Assembly: GCA_963778385.1 (NCBI GenBank)
Contig: CAVZUA010000009.1
Span: 1-64,000 of the forward strand
Direction of reading: 5' to 3'
Origin: DATARH01 sp963778385
GTDB lineage: Bacteria > Pseudomonadota > Alphaproteobacteria > ATCC43930 > CGMCC-115725
DNA length: 64,000 bases
Shown: piece by piece, positions 9,315-18,530 of the stretch
Layout: every line of letters starts with the position of its first letter
Numbering within the stretch: the first letter of the stretch is position 1
Notes under the pieces: generated by a model
The model's database searches: none
What the model was told of the DNA's origin: nothing
Seen by the model: the letters and a program-made list of their open reading frames with translations, nothing else
Program-made: the position numbers and the translations under genes

Positions 9315-9557
9315 TCAAGTTTCGCTAGCTAATTGATCGCCATCGTCAAAGACATCATTCACACAAAAGCCATTAATTTTCGCATATTTTAGAAACCACT
9401 CAAGCTCAGCGATCGTAAAACTAAACAATAAATTATTTAATTCTTCTTCTGATTTTATCGATTTCATCTCGTTCAGAAATGCGACCATTCTTTTCGTTCG
9501 TCCGCCCTGGACCTCAAGGGCTTCCAACCGTTTTAAGAGATTGTTTCTCATCTTCAT
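9315..9557 (-). CDS. Small hypothetical protein, AT-rich
   Basis: An 80-aa protein, MKMRNNLLKRLEALEVQGGR at its start, predicted to be largely helical, ending in an acidic DDGDQ. I do not recognise a family with certainty; short proteins with a KRLEALE-type N-terminus often accompany phage-like DUF5681 genes, and one lies nearby on the same strand. The gene is clearly more AT-rich than the rest of the window (many aaa, tta and att codons), which suggests horizontal acquisition. Its stop falls just beside the hldE remnant, so it lies at the edge of the rearranged island. Confidence 0.5.
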   Translation of the reverse strand: MKMRNNLLKRLEALEVQGGRTKRMVAFLNEMKSIKSEEELNNLLFSFTIAELEWFLKYAKINGFCVNDVFDDGDQLASET

Positions 9558-10016
9558 TAACCTAATCCCTGCGATGCGTCGCTGCTCACCTCGTTGTTGC
9601 CCTTCCGCATTGGCCGCCGGTTTTGTATCCAGCCCCCAGCATTGGGCCGCACATTTCGGATGTGCCAGATGGTCTCATGGGTTTTCTCTGGGCGCGAACC
9701 GGCGCCAGCACAGGATTACCCATCTGCGTGTATGGTTGCAGCGCGCGGGCCGTGGGGCTCTTCGCCAAGGCATCGTTCGGCCACTGGAATACATATGATA
9801 CCGTTCTGGGCAGGAAGCAAGTGGCCAACGGCGGCCGAGGTGCGCTTGGTTAAGGGCATTGGACCACGAGAATACTCTGAAATATCTCAATCATCACCGG
9901 CACGAGGATCCTCGACCGGGCGGCCAACGAACGCGTTACTCTGCTTCGTCGATAGCCGCATCAGAGTCTTCGTTGTGATTAAGCTAATCGCCGAGGGTGT
10001 TCCCAAAGGTATGCTA
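9558..10016. other. Intergenic 459 nt, no supported gene
   Basis: Lies between two minus-strand accessory genes. Overlapping ORFs exist on both strands here (for example 9594-10103 on the plus strand), but none has a recognisable motif or convincing amino-acid composition and they contradict each other. Possibly degraded accessory DNA. Confidence 0.4.
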
Positions 10017-10604
10017 TCACCAAGGGGGCTTTTTCCGGCTTCTAGGACTTCCAGTCGGTGTTGTAGATACTTTCATATTCGCTGTGTCCTCAAGCATCTT
10101 TAAGCGCTCTTCAAAGTCGCTCGCTTCAATTGCCGCAACGAACACCTCGACGAGTTTTCCCATTCCGGTTGCTTCGCTTAAGGTTATTTCACCTTGCGCG
10201 ACGGCTTTGGTAATCGCCGCAATTGCCTTCGGGGCATCACATGCCGAACTAAGTGGAGGTAGTTCGAATTCAAGCAACCGCTCTCGACGCGCCGGCAGAA
10301 TCCGGTCGAGGCAAAGCTTCAGGGCAGTCATATCCCCTTCGCGAGCAAGATCGAGTACTTTGCGGGTCAGTTCCTCAGCCTCGCCTTCGAGCATAGCTTC
10401 TGCTGCTAGCGTCGCCTTGTTGCGCGATCCGGCTGGACGTCCTCGCGGGTTACCCGATGTGCCCTTATCAAACCGACCATTTGGTGCTCGGTCTCTCTCC
10501 TCCGGCCCGAGATCAGAAAAATCATCCACTGGTGAATAGCCTTTCCGGTAGCGAACTATCTGAAATATGGGGTCAGACGGTAGAATGCGAAGAGCATGAC
10601 GCAT
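10017..10604 (-). CDS. DUF5681 domain-containing protein
   Basis: The 195-aa protein carries the short N-terminal signature PNGRFDKGTSGNPRGRP followed by AGSRNKATLAAEAML, the DUF5681 motif found in many phage- and plasmid-associated proteins of alphaproteobacteria. The rest is helical, with ARREGD-like charged segments and a second helical block around KAVAQGEITLSEATGMGKLVEVF. Function is unknown; in several phages such proteins sit near terminase genes, but no other phage structural gene is visible here. It starts at the first ATG. An AT-rich stretch of about 100 nt lies directly upstream (10630-10690). Confidence 0.68.
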   Translation of the reverse strand: MRHALRILPSDPIFQIVRYRKGYSPVDDFSDLGPEERDRAPNGRFDKGTSGNPRGRPAGSRNKATLAAEAMLEGEAEELTRKVLDLAREGDMTALKLCLDRILPARRERLLEFELPPLSSACDAPKAIAAITKAVAQGEITLSEATGMGKLVEVFVAAIEASDFEERLKMLEDTANMKVSTTPTGSPRSRKKPPW

Positions 10605-10859
10605 GTCATCAGCATCAAGCGCGATTTTTCAACTGTTAATTGATTAATATAAACACGTTTATATCATAATAAGATAATCAACCTGTTTTTCTCCTGTATT
10701 AACAGGTCGCCTACCGCTGTAAGTCCCCTCGACGCGGATGCACGTACAGATCTTCCCCAACCAGCGAATGTCGTCCGCGTCCGTAGACCACAAATCTAGT
10801 TTCTGCTTGGGCTTCTGGCACGGCGTACGCATGGTGGGAGTACGCGGAGGGCCGGACCG
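10605..10859. other. AT-rich intergenic segment at the right edge of the accessory island
   Basis: Between the DUF5681 gene and the acyl-CoA dehydrogenase start. Bases 10630-10690 are strikingly AT-rich (taattgattaatataaacac and similar), with the near-palindrome aaacacgttt. This probably includes the promoter of the DUF5681 gene and marks the boundary of foreign DNA. No gene is seen. Confidence 0.4.
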
Positions 10860-12057
10860 ATGGATTTTGCGCTCACCCCCAGACAGCAGCGCTTGCAGCA
10901 GCAATGCCGTGAGCTCGCGGCCGACTTCGCGACCCGGACGAGCCATGCACGACCGCGAGGCGAGCCACCCCAGCGAGAATTACCAGCGGCTGCGCGAGGA
11001 AGGCTTTCTCGCCCTGACCATCGCCAAGGAGCATGGCGGCGGCGGGGCCAGCCTGCTCGATCACACGATCGCCTATGAGGCGTTGGGTGCGGGCTGCCCG
11101 TCGACCGCCCTTGCCTTCAACATGCATGCCTCGGTGGTGATGCCGATCCTCGAAAGCCCCGAGGTTTCCGCCGATGTCAAGACGCGGTTGACCCGGCTGG
11201 TGGTCGACGAGCGCAAGCTGATCGCCGGCAATTTCTCGGAGCCGATCACCACCGCGCTGCTTGGCGCCCGCCCGATCAAGACGCGCGCCCGCAAGGTCGA
11301 GGGCGGCTATCGCGTCACCGGCCGGAAGATGTTCGCCTCGATGATCGAGGCGGCCGATCTGGTCATGGTCGGCGCGTCGCTGGAAAGCCCCAACCCGGCG
11401 GCCGGCTTGGCGTTTCTGCTGCCGCCTGACGCCGAAGGGCGGCGGGTCGACGCCAATTGGGACGTGCTCGGCATGCGCGCCACGCGTAGCAACTCGCTGA
11501 TCCTCGAAGATTGCTTCGTGCCGGACAGCGCGGTGCTCTACCGCTCCGAGGATATGTCCGGGCTGCGCCGGAACAATCTGCACTGGTTCTGGGGCTCGTA
11601 CACGCCGGTCTATCTCGGGGTCGCGCAGGCGGCCTATGACGAGTTGCGCCGGGTCGTCGCCGCCCGCAAGCCCGAAGGGTACGCGCAGCCCCTCGCCTAC
11701 CATCCCGATGTCCGCCGCCAGGTCGCCGAGATGAGCGCGGAGCTCGAAGCGGCGCGACTGATCACCTACCATTCGGCCTGGCTCTCCGACAGCGAAGGCC
11801 AGACCGAGCGCACCGTGGCGGCGCTTTATCGCGCGAAATATGTCGTCGGGCAGGCGGTCAGCCGCATCACCCGCACCGCGCTGACGCTCGGCGGGGCGCA
11901 CGGCATCTTCAAGCCGTCGCGTCTCGAACAATTGTTCCGCGATGGCGCGCTCGGCCCGCTGCACCCGCCGCCGGCCGATTTTTGCCTCTACAATGTGGGA
12001 CTCTACGAGCTCGGCCTCGACGAAGCCGAGTTGCTGCCGCCGCTGAAGCCGGCCTAG
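10860..12057 (+). CDS. Acyl-CoA dehydrogenase family flavoprotein (frameshift near N-terminus)
   Basis: An FAD enzyme of the acyl-CoA dehydrogenase superfamily, about 398 aa when restored. The start MDFALTPRQQRLQQQCREL is at the ATG at 10860; near base 10945 one extra base separates it from the frame beginning MHDREASHPSENYQRLREEG, which runs to the stop (1,198 nt in total, one over a multiple of three). Landmarks are TIAKEHGGGGASLLD, GYRVTGRKMF, MRATRSNSLIL and the C-terminal TLGGAHGIFKP. The C-terminal segment LEQLFRDGALGPLHPP resembles flavin monooxygenase-like members (DszC type) as well as true dehydrogenases, so the reaction is uncertain. Its stop codon overlaps the stop of the convergent oxidase gene (shared ctag). 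Confidence 0.82.
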
Positions 12058-13158
12058 CCGATCCGCAGCAGCGCCGGGTCGAGCGGGCGCAGCCGGGCGG
12101 GATCGAACGGCGCGAGGTCGACGGTGCGTGGCGGCGCCGTCGACGATCAGCTCGGCGATCGCCTCTCCCGTGGCCGGCGCGTTGAGGATGCCCCAGACGC
12201 TGTGGCCGGTCGCGATATAGCCGCCGGCGACGCCGGGAATAGCGCCGATCAGCGGCAGGCCGTCGCGCGTCACCGGCCGGAAGCAGGCCTGCCGCGCGAC
12301 GATCGGCGCTTCGGCCAGCACCGGCGACAGCGCGCGGCACATCGCCTCCAGCCGATAGAGCGCCCCGTTATCGGGCGCGACGCGCGCCGGGTCGAGCGGC
12401 ACCACGTCCTCGCCGGAGATGCCGCAGACATAGGTGGTGCCGTCGGCGCGTGGGAACAGCTCCGGCGTCAGCACCGCACCCGCTTGCTCCCGGTATTCGA
12501 GGAAGGCCGCCTGCGCCGGGATGCGGTCGCCGGTTTCGAACACCAGGCTGTGGCCTTTCAGCCCGAACACCGGCGGCAGCGGCAGCCATTGCGCGGCGAG
12601 GATCGACCACGGCCCCATCGCGATCACCACTGCGTCGCACGCGATGGCCGTGCCATCGACTTCGACGCCGGTGAGCCGCCCGTCAGCCCGGGTGATGCCG
12701 CTAACCCTTCCCGACCGCAATTCGGCGCCGTCCGCCCCGGCGGCGCGCATCATCGCGGCGGTGAACTGGCCGGGATGGACCTGCGCTGTCGTTTTCGGCG
12801 AGCCGAGTGCCTGGCTCACCCTCACGCTGGGGGCAAACCAGTCGAGCTCGTGGGCATTGCGGTAGTGGCGGTTGCTGTCGTGCTCGCTGGCGAAGCCGCC
12901 ATAGGTATCGAGCCGGCGATAGCCCCATTCGTCATTGATAGCATCGGCAAGCTCGGCGTGCAGATCGAAGCTGCGCTGCGCCAACGCAGCGAGCGGTGTA
13001 CCGTCGCACCAGTCGCGCGCCAGAAACCCGCCTGACTTGCCCGAGGCTGCGCAGGCGACGCCGGTGCTCTCGACCACCGTCACCGCGACGCCGCGGCGGC
13101 TGAGGAAATAGGCGGTCGCGCAGCCGATCGCCCCGCCGCCGCAAATCGCCACATGCAT
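12054..13158 (-). CDS. FAD-dependent oxidoreductase, DadA/glycine oxidase-like (frameshift near C-terminus)
   Basis: A flavin amine or amino-acid oxidase-type enzyme (DAO family). It begins MHVAICGGGAIGCATAYFLS, the Rossmann GxGxxG, with VVES at the end of strand two, and later has VVIAMGPWS, RPVTRDGLPLIG and YIATGHSVWGILNAPATG. After GEAIAELIVDGAAT the frame shifts near base 12125 (one extra base); the restored tail reads TVDLAPFDPARLRPLD and ends LLRIG at a TAG. Without that correction an ORF runs on to an artefactual 761 aa antisense to the neighbouring gene. The span is 1,105 nt, consistent with one inserted base. Substrate unknown. Confidence 0.82.
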
Positions 13159-13237
13159 CGCTCACGCCCCGAGATAGCGCTGGCGCGGCCTCGGCTCTTG
13201 GCCTACTCAGCGCCAAAACCAGCATAGCGGAACTCGA

Positions 13238-14854
13238 ATGCGCGATGTGCCTGTTCTGATCGTCGGCGGCGGCCCGGTTGGCCTCACCGCCTCCATCCTG
13301 CTGTCGCAGCAGGGCATCGGCTCGCTGCTGGTGGAGCGGCATCCCGCTACGGCGATCCTGCCCAAGGCGCGCGGCATCAACGCGCGGACGATGGAGATGT
13401 ACCGCCAGCTCGGCATCGAGCAGGCAATCCGCGACGCCGGGCTATCGCCCGAGCGCACCGGGTTTATCGTCTGGACCGAGAGCCTCGCCGGCCGCGAGAT
13501 CGAGCGCCGCGTGCCCGGTCGGATGAGCGCCGCCAATCGCGGCGCCTCACCGGTGCTCAATTGCCTGTGCGCCCAGGACGACCTCGAACCGGTGCTGCGC
13601 CGCTTCGCCGAGGCGCAACCCGCGGCGGCGCTGCGCTTCAACACCGAGATGACCGCCGTCGAGCAGGATGCCGACGGCGTCACCGCGACGCTGACTGACC
13701 GCGTCTCCGGCGATGAGACCCAGGTCCGGGCGCAATACCTGATCGCCGCCGACGGCGCGCAAAGCCGTGTCCGCCGCATCGTCGCGCGGGAGATGATCGG
13801 CCGGGAAGGCGTCTACGACAGCGTCAACATCCTGTTCAACGCCGATCTGCGGCCATGGGTGCAGGACCGGCCGGCGGCGCTGTATTTTGTCGAGCAGCCC
13901 GATCTGCGCGCCACCTTCCTGACGATCAATGCGCATGACCGCTGGGGATTTCTGATCCACAGCCTCAAGCAATACGGCTACACGCCGGCCGACTTCACGC
14001 CGGAGTATTGCACCCAGTTGATCCGCCAGGGCGTCGGCAAGCCGGACCTGCCGGTGACGATCCTCGGGGTCAGCGCCTGGGAGGCGTCGGCCCTCGTCGC
14101 CGACCGCTATCGCGATAGCCGGTTGTTCCTCGCCGGCGATGCGGCGCATGAGATGCCGCCGACCGGCGGCTTCGGCCTCAATACCGGCGTGCAGGACATC
14201 CAGAATCTGTGCTGGAAGCTGGCGGCGGTACTCAAAGGCCTGGCCCCTCCCGCCCTGCTCGACACCTACCACGCCGAGCGCCAGCCGTTGGGGCTGCTGA
14301 TCACGCAGAACGCGCTGGAAAATTCGCTGTCGATGGGCCGCACCGCGCGCCAGGACAACGCCAAGCTGCCACGTGCGGAATTCCTCAACGAGCAGGGGCT
14401 GATCTTTGGCGCGAGCTACGAATCGGCGGCGATCATCCCCGACGGCAGCCCGCCGCCGGCGGTCGAGGACCGGGTGACGCAGTATATGCCGTCGGCCCGT
14501 CCCGGCGGCCGCGCGCCCCACGCCTGGCTGGAGCGCTGCGGCGAGCGGATGTCGACGATCGACCTGTTCGGCGGCCGGTTTGTGCTGCTGGCCGGTACAA
14601 AGGGGCATGGGTGGCGCGAGGCGGTCGGCCATGTCGCGACGGCCGCACGGCCCGAACTCGTCGCTCACACGATCAGCGGCGATGACGAATTCTCCGACCC
14701 GGATGGTGCGTGGCGCAACCTCTACGAACTCGACGAAGACGGCGCCGTGCTGGTGCGGCCGGACGGTTATGTCTGCTGGCGTAGTCATGGTGGCGTTACG
14801 GCAGTTGAAGAAGTGCTGAGCACCGCATTCGATCGCGTACTCGGCCGCGGTTGA
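13238..14854 (+). CDS. FAD-binding aromatic monooxygenase (PheA/TfdB/MhpA family)
   Basis: The 538-aa protein belongs to the flavoprotein hydroxylases that add an oxygen to phenolic or other aromatic rings using NAD(P)H. It has the FAD GxGxxG site in VLIVGGGPVGLTASILLSQQ, KARGINARTMEMYRQLG, the DG motif in YLIAADGAQSRVR, and the second FAD motif RLFLAGDAAHEMPPTGG followed by GLNTGVQDIQNLCWKL. The thioredoxin-like C-terminal domain is present (about residues 430-538). It lies 80 nt from the divergent DadA-like gene. Together with the neighbouring acyl-CoA and CoA-transferase genes it suggests aromatic compound breakdown, but the substrate is not evident. Confidence 0.87.
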   Translation: MRDVPVLIVGGGPVGLTASILLSQQGIGSLLVERHPATAILPKARGINARTMEMYRQLGIEQAIRDAGLSPERTGFIVWTESLAGREIERRVPGRMSAANRGASPVLNCLCAQDDLEPVLRRFAEAQPAAALRFNTEMTAVEQDADGVTATLTDRVSGDETQVRAQYLIAADGAQSRVRRIVAREMIGREGVYDSVNILFNADLRPWVQDRPAALYFVEQPDLRATFLTINAHDRWGFLIHSLKQYGYTPADFTPEYCTQLIRQGVGKPDLPVTILGVSAWEASALVADRYRDSRLFLAGDAAHEMPPTGGFGLNTGVQDIQNLCWKLAAVLKGLAPPALLDTYHAERQPLGLLITQNALENSLSMGRTARQDNAKLPRAEFLNEQGLIFGASYESAAIIPDGSPPPAVEDRVTQYMPSARPGGRAPHAWLERCGERMSTIDLFGGRFVLLAGTKGHGWREAVGHVATAARPELVAHTISGDDEFSDPDGAWRNLYELDEDGAVLVRPDGYVCWRSHGGVTAVEEVLSTAFDRVLGRG

Positions 14855-14865
14855 GGCAGGTTCTG

Positions 14866-14977
14866 CCCCTCACCCGTCCATCGCTGCGCGATGGCCACCC
14901 TCTCCCCGCAAGCGGGGCGAGGGGATTAACAGATACTCCCTCTCCCCGTAAACGGGGAGAGGGTTGGGGTGAGGGGC
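14866..14977. repeat. REP-like element with two hairpins
   Basis: Two GC-rich hairpins stand side by side: ccctctccccg-caag-cggggcgaggg (about 14898-14923) and ccctctccccgtaaacggggagaggg (14938-14963). They are bounded by cccctcaccc and gggtgagggg, which also pair. It fills the gap between the monooxygenase and the convergent CoA-transferase, so it may act as a bidirectional terminator. Related ccctc/gaggg elements recur at 54.7, 57.3 and 58.9 kb. Confidence 0.75.
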
Positions 14978-14990
14978 AGCCGAGCCCCCG

Positions 14991-16214
14991 TCAGATGACC
15001 TTCCGCGTCCGCAGATCGGCGATCTGCGCCGGCGTGTAGCCGACGCCCGCCAGCACCTCGTCGTTATGCTCGCCGAGTTCGGGGGCGATGCCGAGTTTGG
15101 GCGGCGTTTCCGAGAAGTGCCAGGGCGAGCCGTGCACCTTTAGCCGCTTGCCGTATTTCGGGTAATCGACCTCGGCGACATAGCCGTTGGCGATCACATC
15201 GGGGTCGTTGGAGCCTTCGAGCAACGTGTTGATCGGCGCCGAGACGATATCGGCGCGGCGCAAGATCTCGACCCATCGGTCGCGCGGGCCGGTGGCGAAC
15301 AGCTCCCCGAGCGTGCGCAGCAGGGTTTCGCGCCGCTCGTCGGAAGCGATGATGACGCCGAGCTTGCCGAAACCCGCCTTCTCCAGCGCATCGTAAAAGC
15401 CGAGCGCGGTCGTCGCGTTGCGCCACGGCCCCTCGTTGCTGAGCTGGAAGACAAAAGGTTTGCCGTCCTTGTCGTTAAAACTTGAGCTGATGCCGGGCCG
15501 CTCGGGCGTGCCAGTGATGCGCGCCTGGCCGGTGACGGGATCGCGATCGCACCACATCGCGGTGGTCAGCGTCCAGCCCATCAGCCGGATCTGCCCGCCG
15601 AGCAGCGAGCAATCGACTTTCTGGCCGATGCCGGTGGCGCGGGCATGGGTCAGCGCCGCGAGCGCGCCGCCAAAGGCGAGGATCGCGCAGGTCTCGTCGG
15701 CGACCGAGACGATGCCGGTGCGCAGCGGCTGGCCGGGGGTCGAGTAGGCCTGGGCGATGCCGCCCATAGCCTGCGCCATCGAGTCGGTGCCGGGCAGGTC
15801 GGCATGCGGCCCCTTCGGCCCGTAGCCCGAGATCGACATATAGACCAGACGAGGGTTGACCTTGCGCAGTTCCTCATAGCCAAACCCGTTCTTCTCGGCC
15901 GCGCCGGGGCGGAAGTTCTGGCCGAAGATATCGGCCTCGGCGACCAGCTTCTTGAGGATGTCGCGCCCCTCCTGTTCCTTGAGGTTGAGGGTAACGCTCT
16001 TCACGCCGCGGTTGTTGGTCTCGAAATAGGTGCTCGGCATGCCCGGCAGCACGGTCGAGCCGCGCGAATTGTCGCCGACCCCCGGCACCTCGATCTTGAT
16101 GACCTCAGCACCGAGATCGGCCATCAGCATATAGGGCACCGTGCCCGCCTGCGCCGTCGAGCAGGCGACGACCTTGACGCCTTGAAGCGGTCCGTGCGGT
16201 TCGGTCATGGCCAT
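14991..16214 (-). CDS. CoA-transferase family III (CaiB/BaiF, formyl-CoA transferase-like)
   Basis: Transfers CoA between carboxylic acids through an aspartyl-CoA intermediate. The 407-aa protein has GVKVVACSTAQAGTVPYMLM at the N-terminus, ADLGAEVIKIE, the family block GQNFRPGAAEKNGFGYEEL, YMSISGYGPKGPHA, and LPGTDSMAQAMGG with the catalytic Asp; a C-terminal HGSPWHFSETPP segment is also typical. Length is normal. Its neighbours encode a monooxygenase, a quinone oxidoreductase and a liv-type transporter, so it probably activates an imported organic acid. The specific CoA donor and acceptor cannot be read from sequence. Confidence 0.88.
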   Translation of the reverse strand: MAMTEPHGPLQGVKVVACSTAQAGTVPYMLMADLGAEVIKIEVPGVGDNSRGSTVLPGMPSTYFETNNRGVKSVTLNLKEQEGRDILKKLVAEADIFGQNFRPGAAEKNGFGYEELRKVNPRLVYMSISGYGPKGPHADLPGTDSMAQAMGGIAQAYSTPGQPLRTGIVSVADETCAILAFGGALAALTHARATGIGQKVDCSLLGGQIRLMGWTLTTAMWCDRDPVTGQARITGTPERPGISSSFNDKDGKPFVFQLSNEGPWRNATTALGFYDALEKAGFGKLGVIIASDERRETLLRTLGELFATGPRDRWVEILRRADIVSAPINTLLEGSNDPDVIANGYVAEVDYPKYGKRLKVHGSPWHFSETPPKLGIAPELGEHNDEVLAGVGYTPAQIADLRTRKVI

Positions 16215-16719
16215 CTCCTGCTGCGAGTTGCCGAAGCCATCGCAGAGTAGGTGACGCCGCCGCCTGCGTCATCCCACCCCCTGTTATCCCGGTTAGTTGG
16301 AGGAAATTAGCAGGCGGAACAGGTAATCCGCGGGCCGTCGCGGAGGACAATATGGCAACATTTCGATCGACGAATAGTCGCAGTGAAGGCCGAGGCCGCC
16401 GACCTGAAGCGAGGTGTTCACGCCGGCCGGGCGTTATCGTCGGCATTTCCATCCCGACGAACGCACAAACTGTCAAAGTGACGGATCGGACAGCAACGGT
16501 CGTTCCATCGCCCAAACCAACGGAATGGATCGGCGCCAGGACCGCCGCGACACCCGACAAGACTGTCGTCAGGAGAATGGGGCCGTCGGCGCGGACAAGC
16601 GCAACTGCAAACAGCAAGGCCGCCAGAACTAGGCTGGGCTGGTTCCGGCACTCCCGCGCGCGGGTTCCCCGGTCGAGCCCGGCATGGCGACGGAAATCGA
16701 TCGGATTTCCGCGACCCTG
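16215..16719. other. Intergenic 505 nt; possible degraded or unrecognised small membrane gene
   Basis: No family is recognised. A minus-strand frame (about 16650 down to 16250) reads LVLAALLFAVALV, then ILLTTVLSGVAAVLAPIH and SVTLTVCAFVGMEMP, which could be two or three membrane segments, but it lacks a clear start and its downstream part overlaps the CoA-transferase start region. A plus-strand ORF (16352-16723) is arginine-rich and looks like a shadow. I would not call a gene here without homology support. Confidence 0.35.
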
Positions 16720-17154
16720 CTAGTGCTTGATTAATCCCATCAGGGATTTGCGCAATTCGGGCACCGCGCCGACCGCGAGGCCGGCGGCAAGGGCCGCGCC
16801 GACCGTGCCGTAGGGATGGGCGCGCGTCGTATTGACGATCTGCTGCGCCGCAAGCGCGCCCAAATCGGCGGCAATCCCGTTGGCGACGCCATTGGCGCTG
16901 GGCGAGGTCTGCGCCGCCGGCAGCGCCGGCCGCCGCGGCGTTCGCATCGCCCATTTGGCGACGAGCGCAACGACCACGGCCAGTACCAAGCCGGCAAGCC
17001 CGGTGAGCCCGGCCGCCGCGGACGGCCGCAGGCCCGTTTCCTCGAACAGCAGCATCAGGGCGTGCCCAAGGAACAGCAGCGTGACGGCAAGCACCAGCAG
17101 CGCGACGACGCCGGCCGCCGCGGCGACGCCGATGCGCGCCGAAAAGCTGCTCAC
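16720..17154 (-). CDS. Small membrane protein, phage-holin-like / YqjE type
   Basis: The 144-aa protein has two strongly hydrophobic segments near the N-terminus (about residues 10-32 and 47-66, AAAGLTGLAGLVLAVVVALV), a proline-rich linker, then a second amphipathic part AAQQIVNTTRAHPYGTVGAA and GLAVGAVPELRKSLMGLIKH. This layout, directly downstream of an ElaB/YqjD-type gene on the same strand (6 nt gap), matches the yqjD-yqjE pairing of stress-induced inner-membrane proteins. Exact function is unknown. Confidence 0.6.
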   Translation of the reverse strand: MSSFSARIGVAAAAGVVALLVLAVTLLFLGHALMLLFEETGLRPSAAAGLTGLAGLVLAVVVALVAKWAMRTPRRPALPAAQTSPSANGVANGIAADLGALAAQQIVNTTRAHPYGTVGAALAAGLAVGAVPELRKSLMGLIKH

Positions 17155-17160
17155 CGCGGT

Positions 17161-17445
17161 CTAGCCGCGCCGCGCGTTGAGCAGCATGCCAAGAACAAGA
17201 CCGGTGGCGAATGACGCGAGCGCCGAAGCGAACGGCCGTTCTTCGATCTCCTGGGACACGTTCTGCGCCTGGCGGCGCACCTCGCCCCACATCTTCTCGG
17301 CCAATTCCTGAGCCTTACCGCTCGCCTGATTGACGCCGTTGCTCGCCAGCGAACGGATATCCGTCGTCATTTTGGCGAAATCGGCACGCAGCTGCGCGAT
17401 GTCCGCTTGCAGCGTCGTGAGGTCGCTTTCCATCGATGCGGCCAT
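17161..17445 (-). CDS. ElaB/YqjD/DUF883 family membrane-anchored protein
   Basis: About 94 aa: an N-terminal coiled-coil-like part (LTTLQADIAQLRADFAKMTT and following), then NVSQEIEERPFASALASFA, TGLVLGMLLNARRG, a C-terminal membrane anchor with the characteristic ERPF...GLVLG ending of the ElaB/YqjD family. In E. coli these proteins tie ribosomes to the inner membrane in stationary phase; that role is inferred here. I choose the ATG at 17445 because a GGAGG lies about 6 nt upstream; a longer ORF to 17484 has a poor arginine-rich N-terminus. Confidence 0.78.
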   Translation of the reverse strand: MAASMESDLTTLQADIAQLRADFAKMTTDIRSLASNGVNQASGKAQELAEKMWGEVRRQAQNVSQEIEERPFASALASFATGLVLGMLLNARRG

Positions 17446-17549
17446 AGTCCGCCTCCGTTGTTGCGGTCTACAGAACGTTCGCAATCGCCAAAAGGTTCAG
17501 CGGCGCCGTCGTTATTCGGCTGCCGTCGGCGTTGCCGATCGGTCGGTGC

Positions 17550-18527
17550 TTAGCCGACCAGCACCGCCTTGCCGATGACTTTGCGGTCGATCACCGTCTG
17601 CATCGCGTCGGCGGCCCGCTCCAACGGAAAAGAATGCGAGATGCGCGGCTTCAGCTTGCCCTCGCCGGCGAGCTCGACGAGCAGCTTGGTGTTGGCGCGG
17701 CCTAGTTCCGGGTTGTGCTCGGTGACGCCGCCAAGCCGCACGCCGATCACTTCGAGGCACTTGATCAAGAGGTAGTTGGTGCGCGGCGTCGACGGCCCGC
17801 CGCCGAGAAAGCCGAGCACCAGGATGCGTCCGCCAAACGCCAGGCAGCGCAGCGACTCGTCAAAGACATGCGCGCCGATCGGGTCGTAGCAGATATCGAC
17901 GCCATCATGCGCGCCGGTGATCTCCTTGACCCGGTCGCGAAAGCCTTCGCGGTAATCGATCGCGTAGTCGGCGCCTTCTTCAAGGCAGACCTGGCGCTTC
18001 TCCTCGGTCGAGGCGGTGGCGATGACCTTGGCGCCGAACAGCTTGGCGACCTGGATCGCGGCGATGCCGATGCCGCCGGCGGCGCCGTGGATCAGCACCC
18101 ACTCGCCGGCCTGCAACCGGCCGCGCTGGATCAGCGCGTGGTAGGCGGTGTGATAAGCGCCGCGAAATACCGCCGCCGCTTCGAGGCTCATCGCCGCCGG
18201 GACGGGATCGCAATCGGTCTCCTTCGAATTGGCCAGCGTGCCGAACGCGCCCAGTCGCATCCGGTTCATGATCCGGTCGCCGATCTTGAAACGGGTGACG
18301 CCATCGCCCACCGCGACGACCTCACCCGCCGCTTCGTTGCCGGGGACAAAGGGCGGCTCCGGGCGGAACTGGTACTTCCCGGCGAGCATCAGCACGTCGA
18401 CATACTGCACGCCGCGCGCCGACATCCGCACCTGCACCTCGCCGGGAGCGGGCGGCGGCGGATCGGGAAGATCGCGCAGGGCCAGCACCTCCGGCCCGCC
18501 GAACGCCTCGCAGACAACTGCCTTCAT
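17550..18527 (-). CDS. Zinc-independent quinone oxidoreductase (medium-chain dehydrogenase, Qor-like)
   Basis: NADPH-dependent quinone or enone reductase of the MDR superfamily, 325 aa. It starts MKAVVCEAFGGPEVLALRDL, has the GroES-like block ARGVQYVDVLMLAGKY, PPFVPGNEAAGEVVAVGDGV and the nucleotide-binding VLIHGAAGGIGIAAIQVAK, with VIATASTEEKR after it. The zinc-ligand cysteines of alcohol dehydrogenases are absent. It lies 3 nt from an acetyltransferase gene on the same strand and within a catabolic cluster; an acryloyl-CoA reductase-like role is possible. Confidence 0.88.
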   Translation of the reverse strand: MKAVVCEAFGGPEVLALRDLPDPPPPAPGEVQVRMSARGVQYVDVLMLAGKYQFRPEPPFVPGNEAAGEVVAVGDGVTRFKIGDRIMNRMRLGAFGTLANSKETDCDPVPAAMSLEAAAVFRGAYHTAYHALIQRGRLQAGEWVLIHGAAGGIGIAAIQVAKLFGAKVIATASTEEKRQVCLEEGADYAIDYREGFRDRVKEITGAHDGVDICYDPIGAHVFDESLRCLAFGGRILVLGFLGGGPSTPRTNYLLIKCLEVIGVRLGGVTEHNPELGRANTKLLVELAGEGKLKPRISHSFPLERAADAMQTVIDRKVIGKAVLVG

Positions 18528-18530
18528 CGA

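Noticed and set aside
9594..10103. 169-aa plus-strand frame in the accessory island
   Set aside because: No motif, overlaps the DUF5681 gene on the other strand, and several competing frames exist.
10873..12053. Extension of the DadA-like oxidase to 761 aa
   Set aside because: The extra 390 residues are antisense to the acyl-CoA dehydrogenase and arise only because of the frameshift near 12125; the correct tail ends at 12054.
16105..16617. 170-aa minus-strand frame with hydrophobic stretches
   Set aside because: Possible membrane segments, but no good start, and its second half overlaps the CoA-transferase start; kept only as a note on the intergenic region.
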